Of a DNA stretch of 64,000 nucleotides, positions 1 through 7,943 are shown in pieces. Under the pieces are notes generated by a model. It was not told the origin of the DNA. It was given only the letters and a program-made list of their open reading frames with translations, and made no database searches. The stretch is from JAAYXE01 sp964391195 (lineage in GTDB: Bacteria; Chloroflexota; Anaerolineae; Anaerolineales; UBA4823), in NCBI GenBank assembly GCA_964391195.1, contig CAYMLG010000022.1, forward strand, positions 1-64,000, given 5' to 3'. The number at the start of each line of letters is the position of its first letter. The stretch's first letter is position 1. A program made the translations under genes and the position numbers.

Positions 1-195
1 CCTCGGTTCCTACCCCCATTATAAGTTACCGGTTTTATTTTTTAATGTTCATCAATCGGTGCCGGTTGCCCGATACCCGCTTACTACCGCCACCCCCGCC
101 AATAACACCATCCCATCCTGCTCTCTGTGTTCTCTGTGGTGAAACTCGTCCCAACACAAAGGCCGCCGGATTACGGAATCAATTTATTAAATTCA

Positions 196-627
196 TCAAC
201 CGCTGCCGCCCTCCGACTTCCTTTTCTCCTCATCCCATCTCCGCCTCATTTCCTCAAAACGTTCCCGGTGGTATTGGGCGTCATATTCAGTCTCATGGCG
301 CAGCTCTTCGGAATACTCCGATAAGCGCTTGCCTTCCATATCCAGGAGGAAACCCAGGTCCGCCGCCCGATAGCCGATTTGCGTTACCAGCCTCTCGACC
401 GCCCCTTCGTCATTCAGCCCTTCTTCCAGCGCGCGTTTAATCGAAACCCCGACGCCCCGCCGGAACGCTTCGGCCGGACTTGGTGCATCGACGATTGCTT
501 TCGCATTCCGGTAGGCGCGTTGATATCCGGCAACAGGATCCTCGGGAATTTCCATCTTACGGGCGATACGAGCAGCATCCCAGTTTTCGCGTTCCGCCCT
601 GGCAAGGGTATCTACATCATCTGGCAT
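196..627 (-). CDS. Hypothetical protein, 143 aa, start uncertain
   Basis: I do not recognise a family. The 143-residue product is highly charged, with no signal peptide or membrane segment, and its C-terminal third (about residues 95-140) is rich in Glu and Arg and probably helical, ending in a Lys/Glu/Ser/Gly tail. The called ATG at 627 has no convincing ribosome binding site. The same frame stays open upstream to about position 785 and reads as plausible protein (for example NDAAEIFGYSYHHYEDHL just before the ATG), but contains no ATG or GTG. A strong GGGGAGG followed by ATG lies at 737-735, one frame off. Either the start is non-canonical or there is a frameshift near the N-terminus. That it is a real gene is an inference from composition only. 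Confidence 0.5.
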   Translation of the reverse strand: MPDDVDTLARAERENWDAARIARKMEIPEDPVAGYQRAYRNAKAIVDAPSPAEAFRRGVGVSIKRALEEGLNDEGAVERLVTQIGYRAADLGFLLDMEGKRLSEYSEELRHETEYDAQYHRERFEEMRRRWDEEKRKSEGGSG

Positions 628-994
628 CAGCCGGTTAAAGCGGAGATTGGCCAGGTGATCCTCATAGTGATGGTAGCTGTATCCGAAAATCTCAGCCGCA
701 TCATTTGCTTGCGGGTCAACGAGCGTTTCTGGCTCATGGCTGTTTCCTCCCCAATCGAAAATTTTTTCTGTTCTACGGAGAGCGGAATGAGTTCATCCCA
801 AAATATATCACCTTCCTCTGGAACTGGGGGATGGATTCATTTTCCCTCGGATGCTCATCCAGGTGTAAAAACTTCCCACTCCAATAACTAAAAACACGTC
901 CAAGTGCTAAGACCGCCATCGGAGGAAAACCTCTAGGGCTGGGGGGTAAAATACCTCTAATCGAACAAATTTTATTCTGAAAGGAGCCCCTCCT
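628..994. other. Gap between the hypothetical gene and the VOC gene
   Basis: The part nearest the minus-strand gene (about 628-785) continues its reading frame and may encode its true N-terminus. The remainder, up to 994, holds the upstream region of the VOC gene; an AT-rich stretch near 960-980 could contain its promoter, but no -35/-10 pair is clear. No RNA gene or repeat was seen. Confidence 0.4.
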
Positions 995-1411
995 ATGGAA
1001 CCCCGCCTCACCGTCATCACCCTCGGCGTCGACGACCTCGAAAAATCCCTTCACTTCTACCGGCACGGCCTGGGCCTCCCCACCCAGGGCATCGTCGGCC
1101 AGGAATTCGAGCACGGCGCCGTGGCCTTCATCGACCTCCAGCCCGGACTCCGTCTCGCCCTCTGGCCTCGCGACAGCCTCGCCCACGACACCGGCCTCCC
1201 CAAAACCGCCCCCAGCCCCACCGAGTTCTCCCTTGGCCACAACGTGGGGGGCAGAGAAGAAGTCGACGCCGTCATCGACCAGGCCATCCGTGCCGGCGCC
1301 ACGATCGTAAAACCGCCCCACGACACCTTCTGGGGCGGCTACTCTGCCTACTTCCAGGATCCCGACGGCCACCTCTGGGAGATCGTCTATAACCCCACCT
1401 GGGAAACCTGA
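995..1411 (+). CDS. VOC family (glyoxalase/bleomycin resistance fold) protein
   Basis: A 138-residue single-domain protein of the vicinal oxygen chelate superfamily, which covers metal-dependent lyases, isomerases, dioxygenases and drug-binding proteins. The N-terminus shows the usual beta-alpha-beta start (VITLGVDDLEKSLHFYRHGLG), and the C-terminus has the typical YFQDPDGHLWEIVYNP ending, where the Glu is a usual metal ligand. The middle (GATIVKPPHDTFWGGYSAYF) matches the second half-module of the fold. The start is supported by AAAGGAG nine bases upstream of the ATG. It is monocistronic, followed by a repeat-containing gap. The substrate cannot be told from sequence. Family assignment is safe; a catalytic role is not. 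Confidence 0.85.
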   Translation: MEPRLTVITLGVDDLEKSLHFYRHGLGLPTQGIVGQEFEHGAVAFIDLQPGLRLALWPRDSLAHDTGLPKTAPSPTEFSLGHNVGGREEVDAVIDQAIRAGATIVKPPHDTFWGGYSAYFQDPDGHLWEIVYNPTWET

Positions 1412-1552
1412 GGCCTTTCCTATCAAAAGGGACTGAATACCCCGCTAACGAAGTACTGTCCTCAATGCCCGGGTTTTCAGTCACTAAGAAGACCACGTAT
1501 CTGGTGGACATTTTTCCGTTATCTGAGTACTGAGGGAACACTCTCCCCTACT

Positions 1553-1789
1553 TGTCATCCTGAGGGAGCGCAGCGACTGAAGGATCTGGGAGCGCAGCGA
1601 CCTTGGACCTCCCCTGTCCAGAGAATGAGATCCTTCAGCAGGTAACGTTCATCGGCGTCGCCTTAGCGATGCTCGAGCAACGTGAAGCGTTGCCCATCGC
1701 CCTCCGCCGAGCATCGCTGTGCGATGCCGATCCTTCACCACGCGACGTTCTGCGACCCAACGAGTCGCCCGTCGCCGCTTCGGATGACA
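1553..1789. repeat. Short element with TGTCATCC inverted ends
   Basis: This 237-bp segment begins with TGTCATCC (1553-1560) and ends with the exact reverse complement GGATGACA (1782-1789). Inside are AAGGATCT (1580-1587) and its inverted copy AGATCCTT (1630-1637), plus several short repeats of GCGATG and GTCGCC type. It has no credible coding frame. The same ends and core words recur at 3700-3953, so this is a dispersed family. Whether it is a miniature transposable element or a REP-like repeat is an inference. Short GTACTGAGGGA words lie just outside both ends (1527 and 1842). Confidence 0.55.
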
Positions 1790-1943
1790 TACGTGAGGGT
1801 GTCCTACTGAGGGAACTTAGCCACAGCATTTAGTTTGCAGAGTACTGAGGGATTTCTCGAAAATAAACCGCTATTGGAAAAGACACCTCGTCGATTAATT
1901 ACTCCGTTTGAACTGCATTGCCCGCAACCTGTGGATAAGGCAA

Positions 1944-1993
1944 AAACAAACCGAGGGCCATCGCATGCTGGGGCGATGGCCCTCGGTTTGTTT
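1944..1993 (-). terminator. Rho-independent terminator of the beta-CASP ribonuclease gene
   Basis: A perfect 21-bp stem (1944-1964 with 1973-1993) closes an 8-base loop. Read on the minus strand it is followed by TTTTTG. The promoter-distal arm reaches into the stop codon of the upstream gene, so terminator and stop codon overlap. Confidence 0.9.
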
Positions 1994-3386
1994 AATACTG
2001 AAAGCTGTCCCCCCGCTCCGGATATGCTGGCTTCTGCATCCCCTTCGCCTCCACCAAATCCTGCAAGCACTTCGCCGGCTTTTCCTCCCCGTGGACCAGG
2101 AACACCTTTTTTACGGTCGGCTTTGCCCGCAGCGCGTACTCCACCAACAAATCCTGTCCTGCGTGCGCCGACAGCCCGCCGATCGTCGCCACTTCCGCCC
2201 GCCTCTCGTACACTTCCCCGAAAATCTTCACCCGCTCCTCCCGGTCGGCCAGGCGGCGGCCAAGCGTGTGCGGCGCCTGCCACGATACGATCAGCACCGT
2301 GTTGCGCGGATCCTCGATATTGTTCTTCAGGTGGTGTAGGATCCGCCCTGTCTCCGCCATCCCCGAGGCAGAGATAATCACCATCGGGTCCTTGCGGTCA
2401 TTGAGAGCTTTCGACTCCTCCACCGAGCGGGTGTACGTCAGCATCTCGAACCCCAGCGCTGAGCGCTTCCCGTCTGTACCCACGAACTCCCGGGTCTCAT
2501 CATCGTAGTACTGGGGAAAGCGCCGGAACACATCGCTCACGTTCACCGCCAGTGGGCTGTCAACGTACACCGGCACCCGCGGAATTTCCCCCGCGGCAAA
2601 CATCTGGTTCAGCCCGTACACCAGTTCCTGTGTCCGCCCTACGGCAAACGCCGGCACGATTACCTTGCCCCCGCGTTCTATCGTTCGCCGCACCACCTCG
2701 CGCAGTTCCACATATGCCTGCTCTGGATCCCGGTGCGGCTTATCCCCATACGTGCATTCCATAATCATCAGGTCCGGTCGCTCCGGCAGCATCGGATCGC
2801 GCAGCAGGGGTAAATTCCGCCTCCCGATATCGCCCGAGAACCACAGCCGGACTTGTCGCCCGCCTTCGTCGATGTCCAGCACCACTGCCGCCGAACCCAG
2901 GATATGTCCCGCCTCCACCAGCCTGGCCTGCACCCCTGGCGCGATCTCCTCCGTCTGCTCGTACCGCAGGGATCTCATCGACCCCTTCACCCGCTCCGCG
3001 TCCTGCTGCGTATACAGCGGCTCCACTGGCTGCTGGCCCGGCTTCAACTTGCGGTTCAAGTACTCCGCGTCCCCCTCCTGGATCTTCCCCGAGTCCATCA
3101 GCATCACCCCTGTCAGGTGAGTCGTCGCCTCGGTCGCGTAAATCGGTCCTTTATACCCGCTCTTCACCAGGTTCGGCAGATTCCCGCTGTGATCGATATG
3201 AGCGTGCGACAGCACCACGGCATCTACCTTCTTTGGATCGAAGGGGAAATTGCGGTTTCGTTTCTCGGCCTCCCGGCGCGGCCCCTGATACAGCCCGCAG
3301 TCCAGCAGGATCCGTTTCCCGTTCACATCCACCAGGTGCTGCGACCCCGTGACCGTCCTTGCCGCCCCATGAAATGTGATCTTCAT
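1992..3386 (-). CDS. MBL-fold beta-CASP ribonuclease (RNA processing exonuclease family)
   Basis: This 464-residue protein belongs to the metallo-beta-lactamase/beta-CASP family that includes bacterial homologues of CPSF73, known to cut or trim RNA using two zinc ions. The zinc motif HAHIDH is at residues 61-66, the N-terminus TFHGAARTVTGS is typical of the family, and a beta-CASP insert follows the central GDIGRRNLPLL region. The C-terminus has the family signature GGLSAHAGQ and ends in a short KH-like tail. I start it at 3386, where GGAGGG precedes ATG by five bases; a longer frame to 3434 has no ribosome binding site. A strong terminator overlaps its stop codon. It may act in mRNA turnover with the nearby RNase D, but that link is only positional. 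Confidence 0.9.
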   Translation of the reverse strand: MKITFHGAARTVTGSQHLVDVNGKRILLDCGLYQGPRREAEKRNRNFPFDPKKVDAVVLSHAHIDHSGNLPNLVKSGYKGPIYATEATTHLTGVMLMDSGKIQEGDAEYLNRKLKPGQQPVEPLYTQQDAERVKGSMRSLRYEQTEEIAPGVQARLVEAGHILGSAAVVLDIDEGGRQVRLWFSGDIGRRNLPLLRDPMLPERPDLMIMECTYGDKPHRDPEQAYVELREVVRRTIERGGKVIVPAFAVGRTQELVYGLNQMFAAGEIPRVPVYVDSPLAVNVSDVFRRFPQYYDDETREFVGTDGKRSALGFEMLTYTRSVEESKALNDRKDPMVIISASGMAETGRILHHLKNNIEDPRNTVLIVSWQAPHTLGRRLADREERVKIFGEVYERRAEVATIGGLSAHAGQDLLVEYALRAKPTVKKVFLVHGEEKPAKCLQDLVEAKGMQKPAYPERGDSFQY

Positions 3387-3549
3387 TATCCCTCCATAAA
3401 AAGAGTGGGGCAGAGCATCACCACCCGAGTTCACCCCACAAAAATTTTCAGCACATGCCTAATGATAAACCACATCCGCCAGGAAAGCGACAACCTTAGG
3501 ACCCTTCACTATGGCTTTCACAATGTCCTCAACCAGGCTTTGGGAGATA

Positions 3550-3598
3550 GATGTATTGGGGATTTGGGCGGGCCACCCGCCCAAATCCCCAATACATC
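3550..3598. repeat. Perfect 23-bp inverted repeat with 3-base loop
   Basis: Positions 3550-3572 are the exact reverse complement of 3576-3598, separated only by CCA. There is no T-tract on either side, and it lies about 450 bases downstream of the RNase D stop and 160 bases upstream of the beta-CASP start, so it is not a conventional terminator for either gene. Confidence 0.85.
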
Positions 3599-3699
3599 CG
3601 TTCTTGAGAAAACCATGGACCTTTCACGCCATCACCGCCGCTTTCCCTTCCCCATCCTATGTCATCACCCCCACGCATGTCAATCCTGCCCCCCCTTCA

Positions 3700-3953
3700 T
3701 GTCATCCTGAGTACTCTGCCAACGAAATGCTGTCGCTATGATCCCTCAGGAGGACACCCCCACTTATGTCATCCTGAACCCTCCTCCCATGTCATCCTGA
3801 ACGATGTGAAGGATCTCGGCGGAGCCCTAGCGACGCCAGTCGCCCGACGCCGATAAATGTCGCCGGGCGAAGGATCTCACCGCCTGGCGACGCCCTCGCG
3901 ACGCCCTGGCGACGTTCTTTGTCGCCCGGTGCCCGTTATCACTCCGGATGACA
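3700..3953. repeat. Second element with TGTCATCC / GGATGACA ends, with extra left-end copies
   Basis: TGTCATCC occurs at 3700-3707, 3767-3774 and 3790-3797, each followed by TGA, with degenerate copies near 3660 and 3678. The inverted copy GGATGACA is at 3946-3953. GAAGGATCT occurs twice inside (around 3808 and 3868). The arrangement suggests nested or partly duplicated copies of the same element as at 1553-1789. Confidence 0.5.
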
Positions 3954-3982
3954 CGGGGGAGATGGCCGGTTGCCATCATAAT

Positions 3983-4028
3983 AAAAAATGCACCCTGAAT
4001 TCTCGACAAGAGAGAAAACAGCGTGCAT
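3983..4028 (-). terminator. Rho-independent terminator of RNase D gene
   Basis: On the minus strand ATGCAC (4028-4023) pairs with GTGCAT (3993-3988), with inner CTG/CAG and CTC/GAG pairs, and a run of T follows (3988-3983). It sits about 25 bases after the RNase D stop codon. Confidence 0.8.
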
Positions 4029-4053
4029 CTGCTTGGATCTGTTTGCCATCCCC

Positions 4054-5202
4054 TCACGGCTGCGCCACCCGCAGTACCTCCAGGATCTCCTCCCCAAAAT
4101 GCTCCAACCGCCACGGCGATTTCCCCATCACCTCTGCCAGATCCGCCATCTGCTCCGGATTCCTCATTGCGATGGCCATCATCAGATCACGCGGCAGGAC
4201 CACATCCGACTTAACCCCCATATTCTCCGCCGTCACCTTTCGCCAACGGCGCAGCGCGTCCACCCGTTCCAGGTAATCATCGCTCGGCCGGATTGGGCGC
4301 GGCGGGTGGATTGGCTTGGCCTTCAACCCGCGCTGCACCGCCGCCAGGATCGCCCGCCCGTGCCGGTCCACCTGCCCTCGGGTCATCCCCGGGATCCGTC
4401 CCAACTCGCGCAGGGTGCTGGGCGCCTCCTGGGCGATCGCCAGCAGCGTACGGTCATTGATCACCTTGAACAGCGGCCGGTTCAGGGTTTGGGCCACCTG
4501 ATCCCGGTACTTGCACAGCTCCATCAAAACAGCCGCCTGTTGGGGGTCCAGGTCGAACGCCCCGCTCACCCGCCAGCAAGTCTGCACCCTATCTTCGCTG
4601 TCGCGCTCGGCCGATCCGTTCACCACCGCCATGCGCTCGAAATCTTCCTTCGCCAGCGGCCAGATCCGCGCCCGATGCAAATCCTCCCGCAGCCGTTTGC
4701 TCAGCTCGATCAGATAATGCGTGTCCAGCCGGGCATACGCCAGCAGTTCCGGAGGCAGCGGTCGCTGGCCCCAATTCGCCCGCTGGAACCGTTTGTCCAG
4801 CTCCACCCCGAATTCTTCTTTGAGCAGTGAACCCAGGCCAAAAGCCTCGCGACCCAAAATTCGGGCCGCCAGCATCGTATCGAACAAGTGCTTGAACTCA
4901 AACCCGAAATCCCGCTTCAGGCAAATCAGGTCATACTCGGCGGCGTGGAACACCTTCTCGATCTTCGGATCCGCAAATAATGGCGCCAGGATGGTTAAGT
5001 CATCCAGCGCCAAAGGGTCTACCAGATAATCCACTTCCGGAGTAGAGAATTGGATCAGGCACACCTGTTCCTGATAAGCGTACAGGCTGTTCGATTCAGT
5101 ATCAACGGCGATGACCGGTTCCTGGCTCAATTTTTCGGCCATCCTGGCCAGGGCTGAAGGTTTTGTCACCAGGATCGGATCGGGCAATCTTTCATTCATC
5201 AT
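4054..5202 (-). CDS. rnd: Ribonuclease D (DEDDy 3'-5' exonuclease with HRDC domain)
   Basis: A 382-residue RNase D, which trims the 3' ends of tRNA precursors and other structured RNAs. The catalytic residues of the DEDDy fold are visible: Asp34 and Glu36 in AVDTESNS, Asp91 in HAAEYDLICL, and Tyr156 with Asp160 in YARLD. An HRDC nucleic-acid binding domain follows at about residues 215-295 (LFKVINDRTLLAIAQ). Length matches the family. The minus-strand gene starts 15 bases downstream of the acetyltransferase stop and is probably co-transcribed with it; a clear terminator follows. Two adjacent ATG codons are possible starts; I kept the first. Confidence 0.93.
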   Translation of the reverse strand: MMNERLPDPILVTKPSALARMAEKLSQEPVIAVDTESNSLYAYQEQVCLIQFSTPEVDYLVDPLALDDLTILAPLFADPKIEKVFHAAEYDLICLKRDFGFEFKHLFDTMLAARILGREAFGLGSLLKEEFGVELDKRFQRANWGQRPLPPELLAYARLDTHYLIELSKRLREDLHRARIWPLAKEDFERMAVVNGSAERDSEDRVQTCWRVSGAFDLDPQQAAVLMELCKYRDQVAQTLNRPLFKVINDRTLLAIAQEAPSTLRELGRIPGMTRGQVDRHGRAILAAVQRGLKAKPIHPPRPIRPSDDYLERVDALRRWRKVTAENMGVKSDVVLPRDLMMAIAMRNPEQMADLAEVMGKSPWRLEHFGEEILEVLRVAQP

Positions 5203-5217
5203 GTGGACAATTATAGC

Positions 5218-5727
5218 CTAATTTATAGAACGCCGCTTCTCCATGATCAGCGCGTCTTCCCCGTCCTGATAATACCCTGGCCACACCCCCACCTGTTCGT
5301 AGCCAAAGCTGCGATACAACCGGATGGCCGGCGAATTCGAAACACGCACATTCAAGCGGATGATAGGCATGGGGATCTCGTCCTCGCAAGCCTGCAGCAG
5401 CGCCCCGCCGATGCCTCGTCCCCGGTACTCCGGCAATACCCCGATGGTCGCGATCAGCGCCAACTGTTTCGACGGGCGCACATCCCCGGCGATGAACCCC
5501 ACCATCTGCCCGTCGACCACGGCCTTCAAACGCACCACCTCCGGCAATGTGAGCACCCCGATCAAATCCCACAGCGGCCAGGCGTCCTTCGGAAAGCAGA
5601 TCTTCTCCACGGTTCGTAGTGCGTTCAAATCGCGCCAGGTTGCCGGTACGATTTCCACCTCCTCATCCGACCCGTTTGGTTTGAAAACCTTACCTCCCTG
5701 TGGCGGCATTGCAGTTTTATCCCTCAT
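5218..5727 (-). CDS. rimI: GNAT N-acetyltransferase, RimI type
   Basis: This 169-residue protein has one GNAT fold. The acetyl-CoA binding motif A is seen as IGVLPEYRGRGIGGALL (about residues 92-110), and the C-terminal VRVSNSPAIRLYRSFGYEQVGVWPGYY is typical of RimI, which acetylates the N-terminal residue of ribosomal protein bS18 or, in some lineages, other protein N-termini. The N-terminal 25 residues precede the fold and are less certain; GAGGAG lies just upstream of the ATG. It is followed by RNase D after 15 bases. The substrate is inferred from family resemblance only. Confidence 0.85.
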   Translation of the reverse strand: MRDKTAMPPQGGKVFKPNGSDEEVEIVPATWRDLNALRTVEKICFPKDAWPLWDLIGVLTLPEVVRLKAVVDGQMVGFIAGDVRPSKQLALIATIGVLPEYRGRGIGGALLQACEDEIPMPIIRLNVRVSNSPAIRLYRSFGYEQVGVWPGYYQDGEDALIMEKRRSIN

Positions 5728-5909
5728 CTCCTCATCGCTCCCTCAGTGCAACCCGGCCCTCTCTCTCCTCCGCCCATCCCATACCGGGATTTGACCTGCA
5801 GATGATCCACCGGTTGGCCGCGCCCCATAGATCATCCCCCTATTTTATCTCTGATCGATCGATCTCACAGAGAAAATTTCCCTGTCGCCCTCCGCCCCCC
5901 CAACACCCT

Positions 5910-6014
5910 CTGTCTTGCCAGAGCTCTCAGGCTTGCCGGAGCCTTCTGGTTTGCCAGATCGTTCCACCTTGCCAGACCACCTTCCCTTTCACCGGCTTCC
6001 ACTATACCCATCTG
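5910..6014. repeat. Left remnant of a C-rich repeat array
   Basis: This stretch has four to five copies of a roughly 16-bp motif built around TTGCCAGA with CCTTCTG, followed by TTCCCTTTCACCGGCTTCC and CATCTGGCGC. The same ordered block occurs four more times at 6370-6890, on the other side of the IS3 remnant. I see no convincing protein in it. Confidence 0.75.
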
Positions 6015-6341
6015 GCGCTCCCCCGGCGTCAGCCGCCGCCTGGCCTGCTGCATCACTCCGATCGGGGCAGCCAGTATACATCTCTGGCTTACCAGGCTCG
6101 CCTGGCCCAGCTCAACTGCCAAGTCAGCATGAGCCGGCGGGGCAACTGCTATGACAACGCCGTCATGGAGAGCTTCTTCAGCACCCTGAAAACCGAATGC
6201 GTAACCAGTCAGTTTGTCACCCGCCAGCAAGCCCGGACCAGCATCTTCGAGTTTATCGAGGTGTGGTACAACCGGAAGCGGCTCCATTCGTCTTTGGGCT
6301 ATCTCAGCCCGCTTGAGTTTGAGCAATCATCGCGTCATTAA
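6015..6341 (+). pseudogene. IS3-family transposase, 3' remnant
   Basis: About 108 residues of the integrase core of an IS3-family OrfB remain. The block HHSDRGSQYTS carries the second Asp of the DDE triad, and YDNAVMESFFSTLKTE carries the Glu; the ending VWYNRKRLHSSLGYLSPLEFE is the standard C-terminus. The first Asp, the helix-turn-helix OrfA and the left end are missing. The similarity starts abruptly at about 6015, right after a repeat-array block, so the element was truncated at that junction. It cannot be active. No second copy is in the window. Confidence 0.9.
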
Positions 6342-6344
6342 TCG

Positions 6345-6369
6345 TGTCCACTAAATCGGGTCAAGTCCA
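6345..6369 (+). mobile_element. Right terminal inverted repeat of the IS3-family remnant
   Basis: The 25 bases that begin TGTCCACTAAATCGGG and end TCAAGTCCA just after the transposase stop codon have the form of an IS3-family right end (TGTCC...GTCCA). No matching left end is found upstream, in line with the 5' truncation. Confidence 0.65.
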
Positions 6370-6890
6370 AGAGCCCTCTGCCTTGCCAGAACCTTCTACC
6401 CCGCCAGATCATCTTCCCTTTCACCGGCTTCCGCTCCACCCACCTGGCGCGCCCCCTTGCAGCATCCGCGCTCCCTCGCCCTCCTCCCCGCCAGAACCTC
6501 CTGCCTTGCCAGAATTTCCTGCTCCGCCAGATCGTTCCGCCCCGCCAGATCATCTTCCTCATCACCGGCTTCAGCTCCACCCATCTGGCGCGCCCCCTCT
6601 TGCAGCATCCGCGCTCCCTCGTCCTCCTCCCCGCCAGAACCTTCTACCCCGCCAGATCATCTTCCCTTTCACCGGCTTCCGCTCCACCCACCTGGCGCGC
6701 CCCCCCTTGCAGCATCCGCGCTCCCTCGTCCTCCTCCCCGCCCGAGCCATCTGCTTTGCCAGAATCGCCTGCCCCGCCAGATCACCTTCCCTTTCACCGG
6801 CTGCCGCTCCACTTATCTGGCGCGCCCCCCATGGCTGCAACCTCGCCCCCTCGCCCTCCGCTTTCCTTCTCCTTGCGCCTCCCCCCTCTG
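6370..6890. repeat. C-rich imperfect tandem repeat array, four units
   Basis: Four units share the order CGCCAGATCA, TTCCCTTTCACCGGCTTCC, CTCCACCCACCTGGCGCG, then TTGCAGCATCCGCGCTCCC and CTCGTCCTCCTCCCCGCC. The CGCCAGATCA anchors are at about 6402, 6543, 6650 and 6775. Units differ in length (about 107-141 bp) mainly by the number of GCCAGA sub-repeats between blocks. All frames are low-complexity, so coding is unlikely. A fifth, partial copy lies left of the IS remnant. Confidence 0.8.
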
Positions 6891-7040
6891 TAAACTGCTG
6901 ACTCATCAAGGGGATTGAGAAAAAGCTGAGCATCACACGCACCGGTAGCCGGATGGCCCGGCGCGCATAACACTCAGCCCTCAGCTCTACAATGTAGTAT
7001 TTCCTGTTTTCGCCCTGTAACTCCTCAGGCGATTACCCGC

Positions 7041-7943
7041 TTATTGCCCATCTTCCCGGCTCTTCACAAAATTCTCCAGCATACTGGTGAACTCCATGGG
7101 GAAGATATACTTTGTCGAGGGGCTGGCTCCTATCGACTTCAGTGTTTCGAAATACTGCAGCGTCATCGTTTTCGGATCGACAGTCTGCGCCACGGAATAG
7201 ATTTGCGCCAGCGCCTGCGAGAACCCCTGCGCTCGCAAAATCGCCGACTCTCGTTCGCCCTCTGCGCGCAGGATCGCCGATTGCTTCTCACCTTCCGCCC
7301 GCAGGATGGCGGCCTGTTTCTCGCCCTCGGCTACATTGATCGCCGCCTCGCGCGTACCCGTTGACTCGGTCACAATCGCCCGCCGGTTGCGTTCCGCCGA
7401 CATCTGCCGGTTCATCGCATCCGAAATCTCCCGCGGCGGGGTAATCTCCCGGATTTCAACATTAGTCACCTTAACCCCCCAGCGTTCAGTGACTTCGTCC
7501 AGGCGAGCGCGCAGCAAGTTGTTGATATGCTCTCGCTTCGAGAGTACATCATCCAGGGTAATCCCTCCGATTACCGCCCGAAGGGTAGTGGTGGCCATGC
7601 CCTGCGCGGCAGCTTCGAAGTTACCCACCTGGAGTACACTCTCGGTGGGATCCAGGATCTTGTAGTACCAGATGAAATCGACTGATATGGCGGCGTTATC
7701 CTGGGTGATCGAGGTTTGATGGGGGATCTCACGCACCTGTTCGCGCAGGTCGACCTTTACCCCGCGGTCTACCACCGGGTACAACAAGACGATTCCCGGC
7801 CCCTTAGCGCCGATACATCGCCCAAGGCGGAACACAACCAGGCGCTGATACTCTGGGACGATCCGGATGGCGCTGGCCAGGCCCAACAGGGCGACCAGCA
7901 CCACTCCCCCGACCAAACAAAGAAGGACTACTTGATCACTCAT
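7041..7943 (-). CDS. SPFH/Band 7 membrane protein (slipin/stomatin type)
   Basis: A 300-residue stomatin-like protein. One N-terminal membrane segment (about residues 5-27) is followed by the SPFH domain (YQRLVVFRLGRCIGAKGPGI and VKVDLREQVREIPHQTSITQDN are family landmarks). Residues about 205-245 form a helical stretch with near-tandem 11-residue copies of GEKQAAILRAE. Members assemble into rings at the membrane and help organise membrane microdomains or control proteases. The start at 7943 has AAGGAG upstream; its first eight bases overlap the end of the NfeD gene (ATGAGTGA), which points to translational coupling. NfeD-SPFH pairing is a well-known conserved arrangement. Confidence 0.92.
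   Translation of the reverse strand: MSDQVVLLCLVGGVVLVALLGLASAIRIVPEYQRLVVFRLGRCIGAKGPGIVLLYPVVDRGVKVDLREQVREIPHQTSITQDNAAISVDFIWYYKILDPTESVLQVGNFEAAAQGMATTTLRAVIGGITLDDVLSKREHINNLLRARLDEVTERWGVKVTNVEIREITPPREISDAMNRQMSAERNRRAIVTESTGTREAAINVAEGEKQAAILRAEGEKQSAILRAEGERESAILRAQGFSQALAQIYSVAQTVDPKTMTLQYFETLKSIGASPSTKYIFPMEFTSMLENFVKSREDGQ

Larger units (their letters stand above)
3387..3982. other. Long non-coding gap with hairpin and dispersed repeats
   Basis: No convincing gene is present. The gap contains a perfect 23-bp hairpin (3550-3598), then several copies of ATGTCATCCTGA and the inverted-end element described separately (3700-3953), including GAAGGATCT words and an 11-bp tandem motif of GCCCTGGCGAC type near 3880-3915. 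The promoter of the beta-CASP gene should lie just upstream of 3386, but I could not assign it. Confidence 0.6.

Noticed and set aside
1603..1833. 76-residue plus-strand frame inside the TGTCATCC element
   Set aside because: It lies wholly within the inverted-end repeat, is low in protein-like character and has no start signals.
3853..3930. Short GTCGCC/GGCGAC repeats as a CRISPR-like array
   Set aside because: Units are about 11 bp, contiguous and without spacers; no cas genes are near.
6396..6942. Open frames on both strands across the repeat array (Pro/Ser-rich or Gly/Arg-rich)
   Set aside because: They have no ribosome binding sites, run through repeats of variable length, and overlap each other in several frames, which is what C-rich tandem DNA gives by chance.
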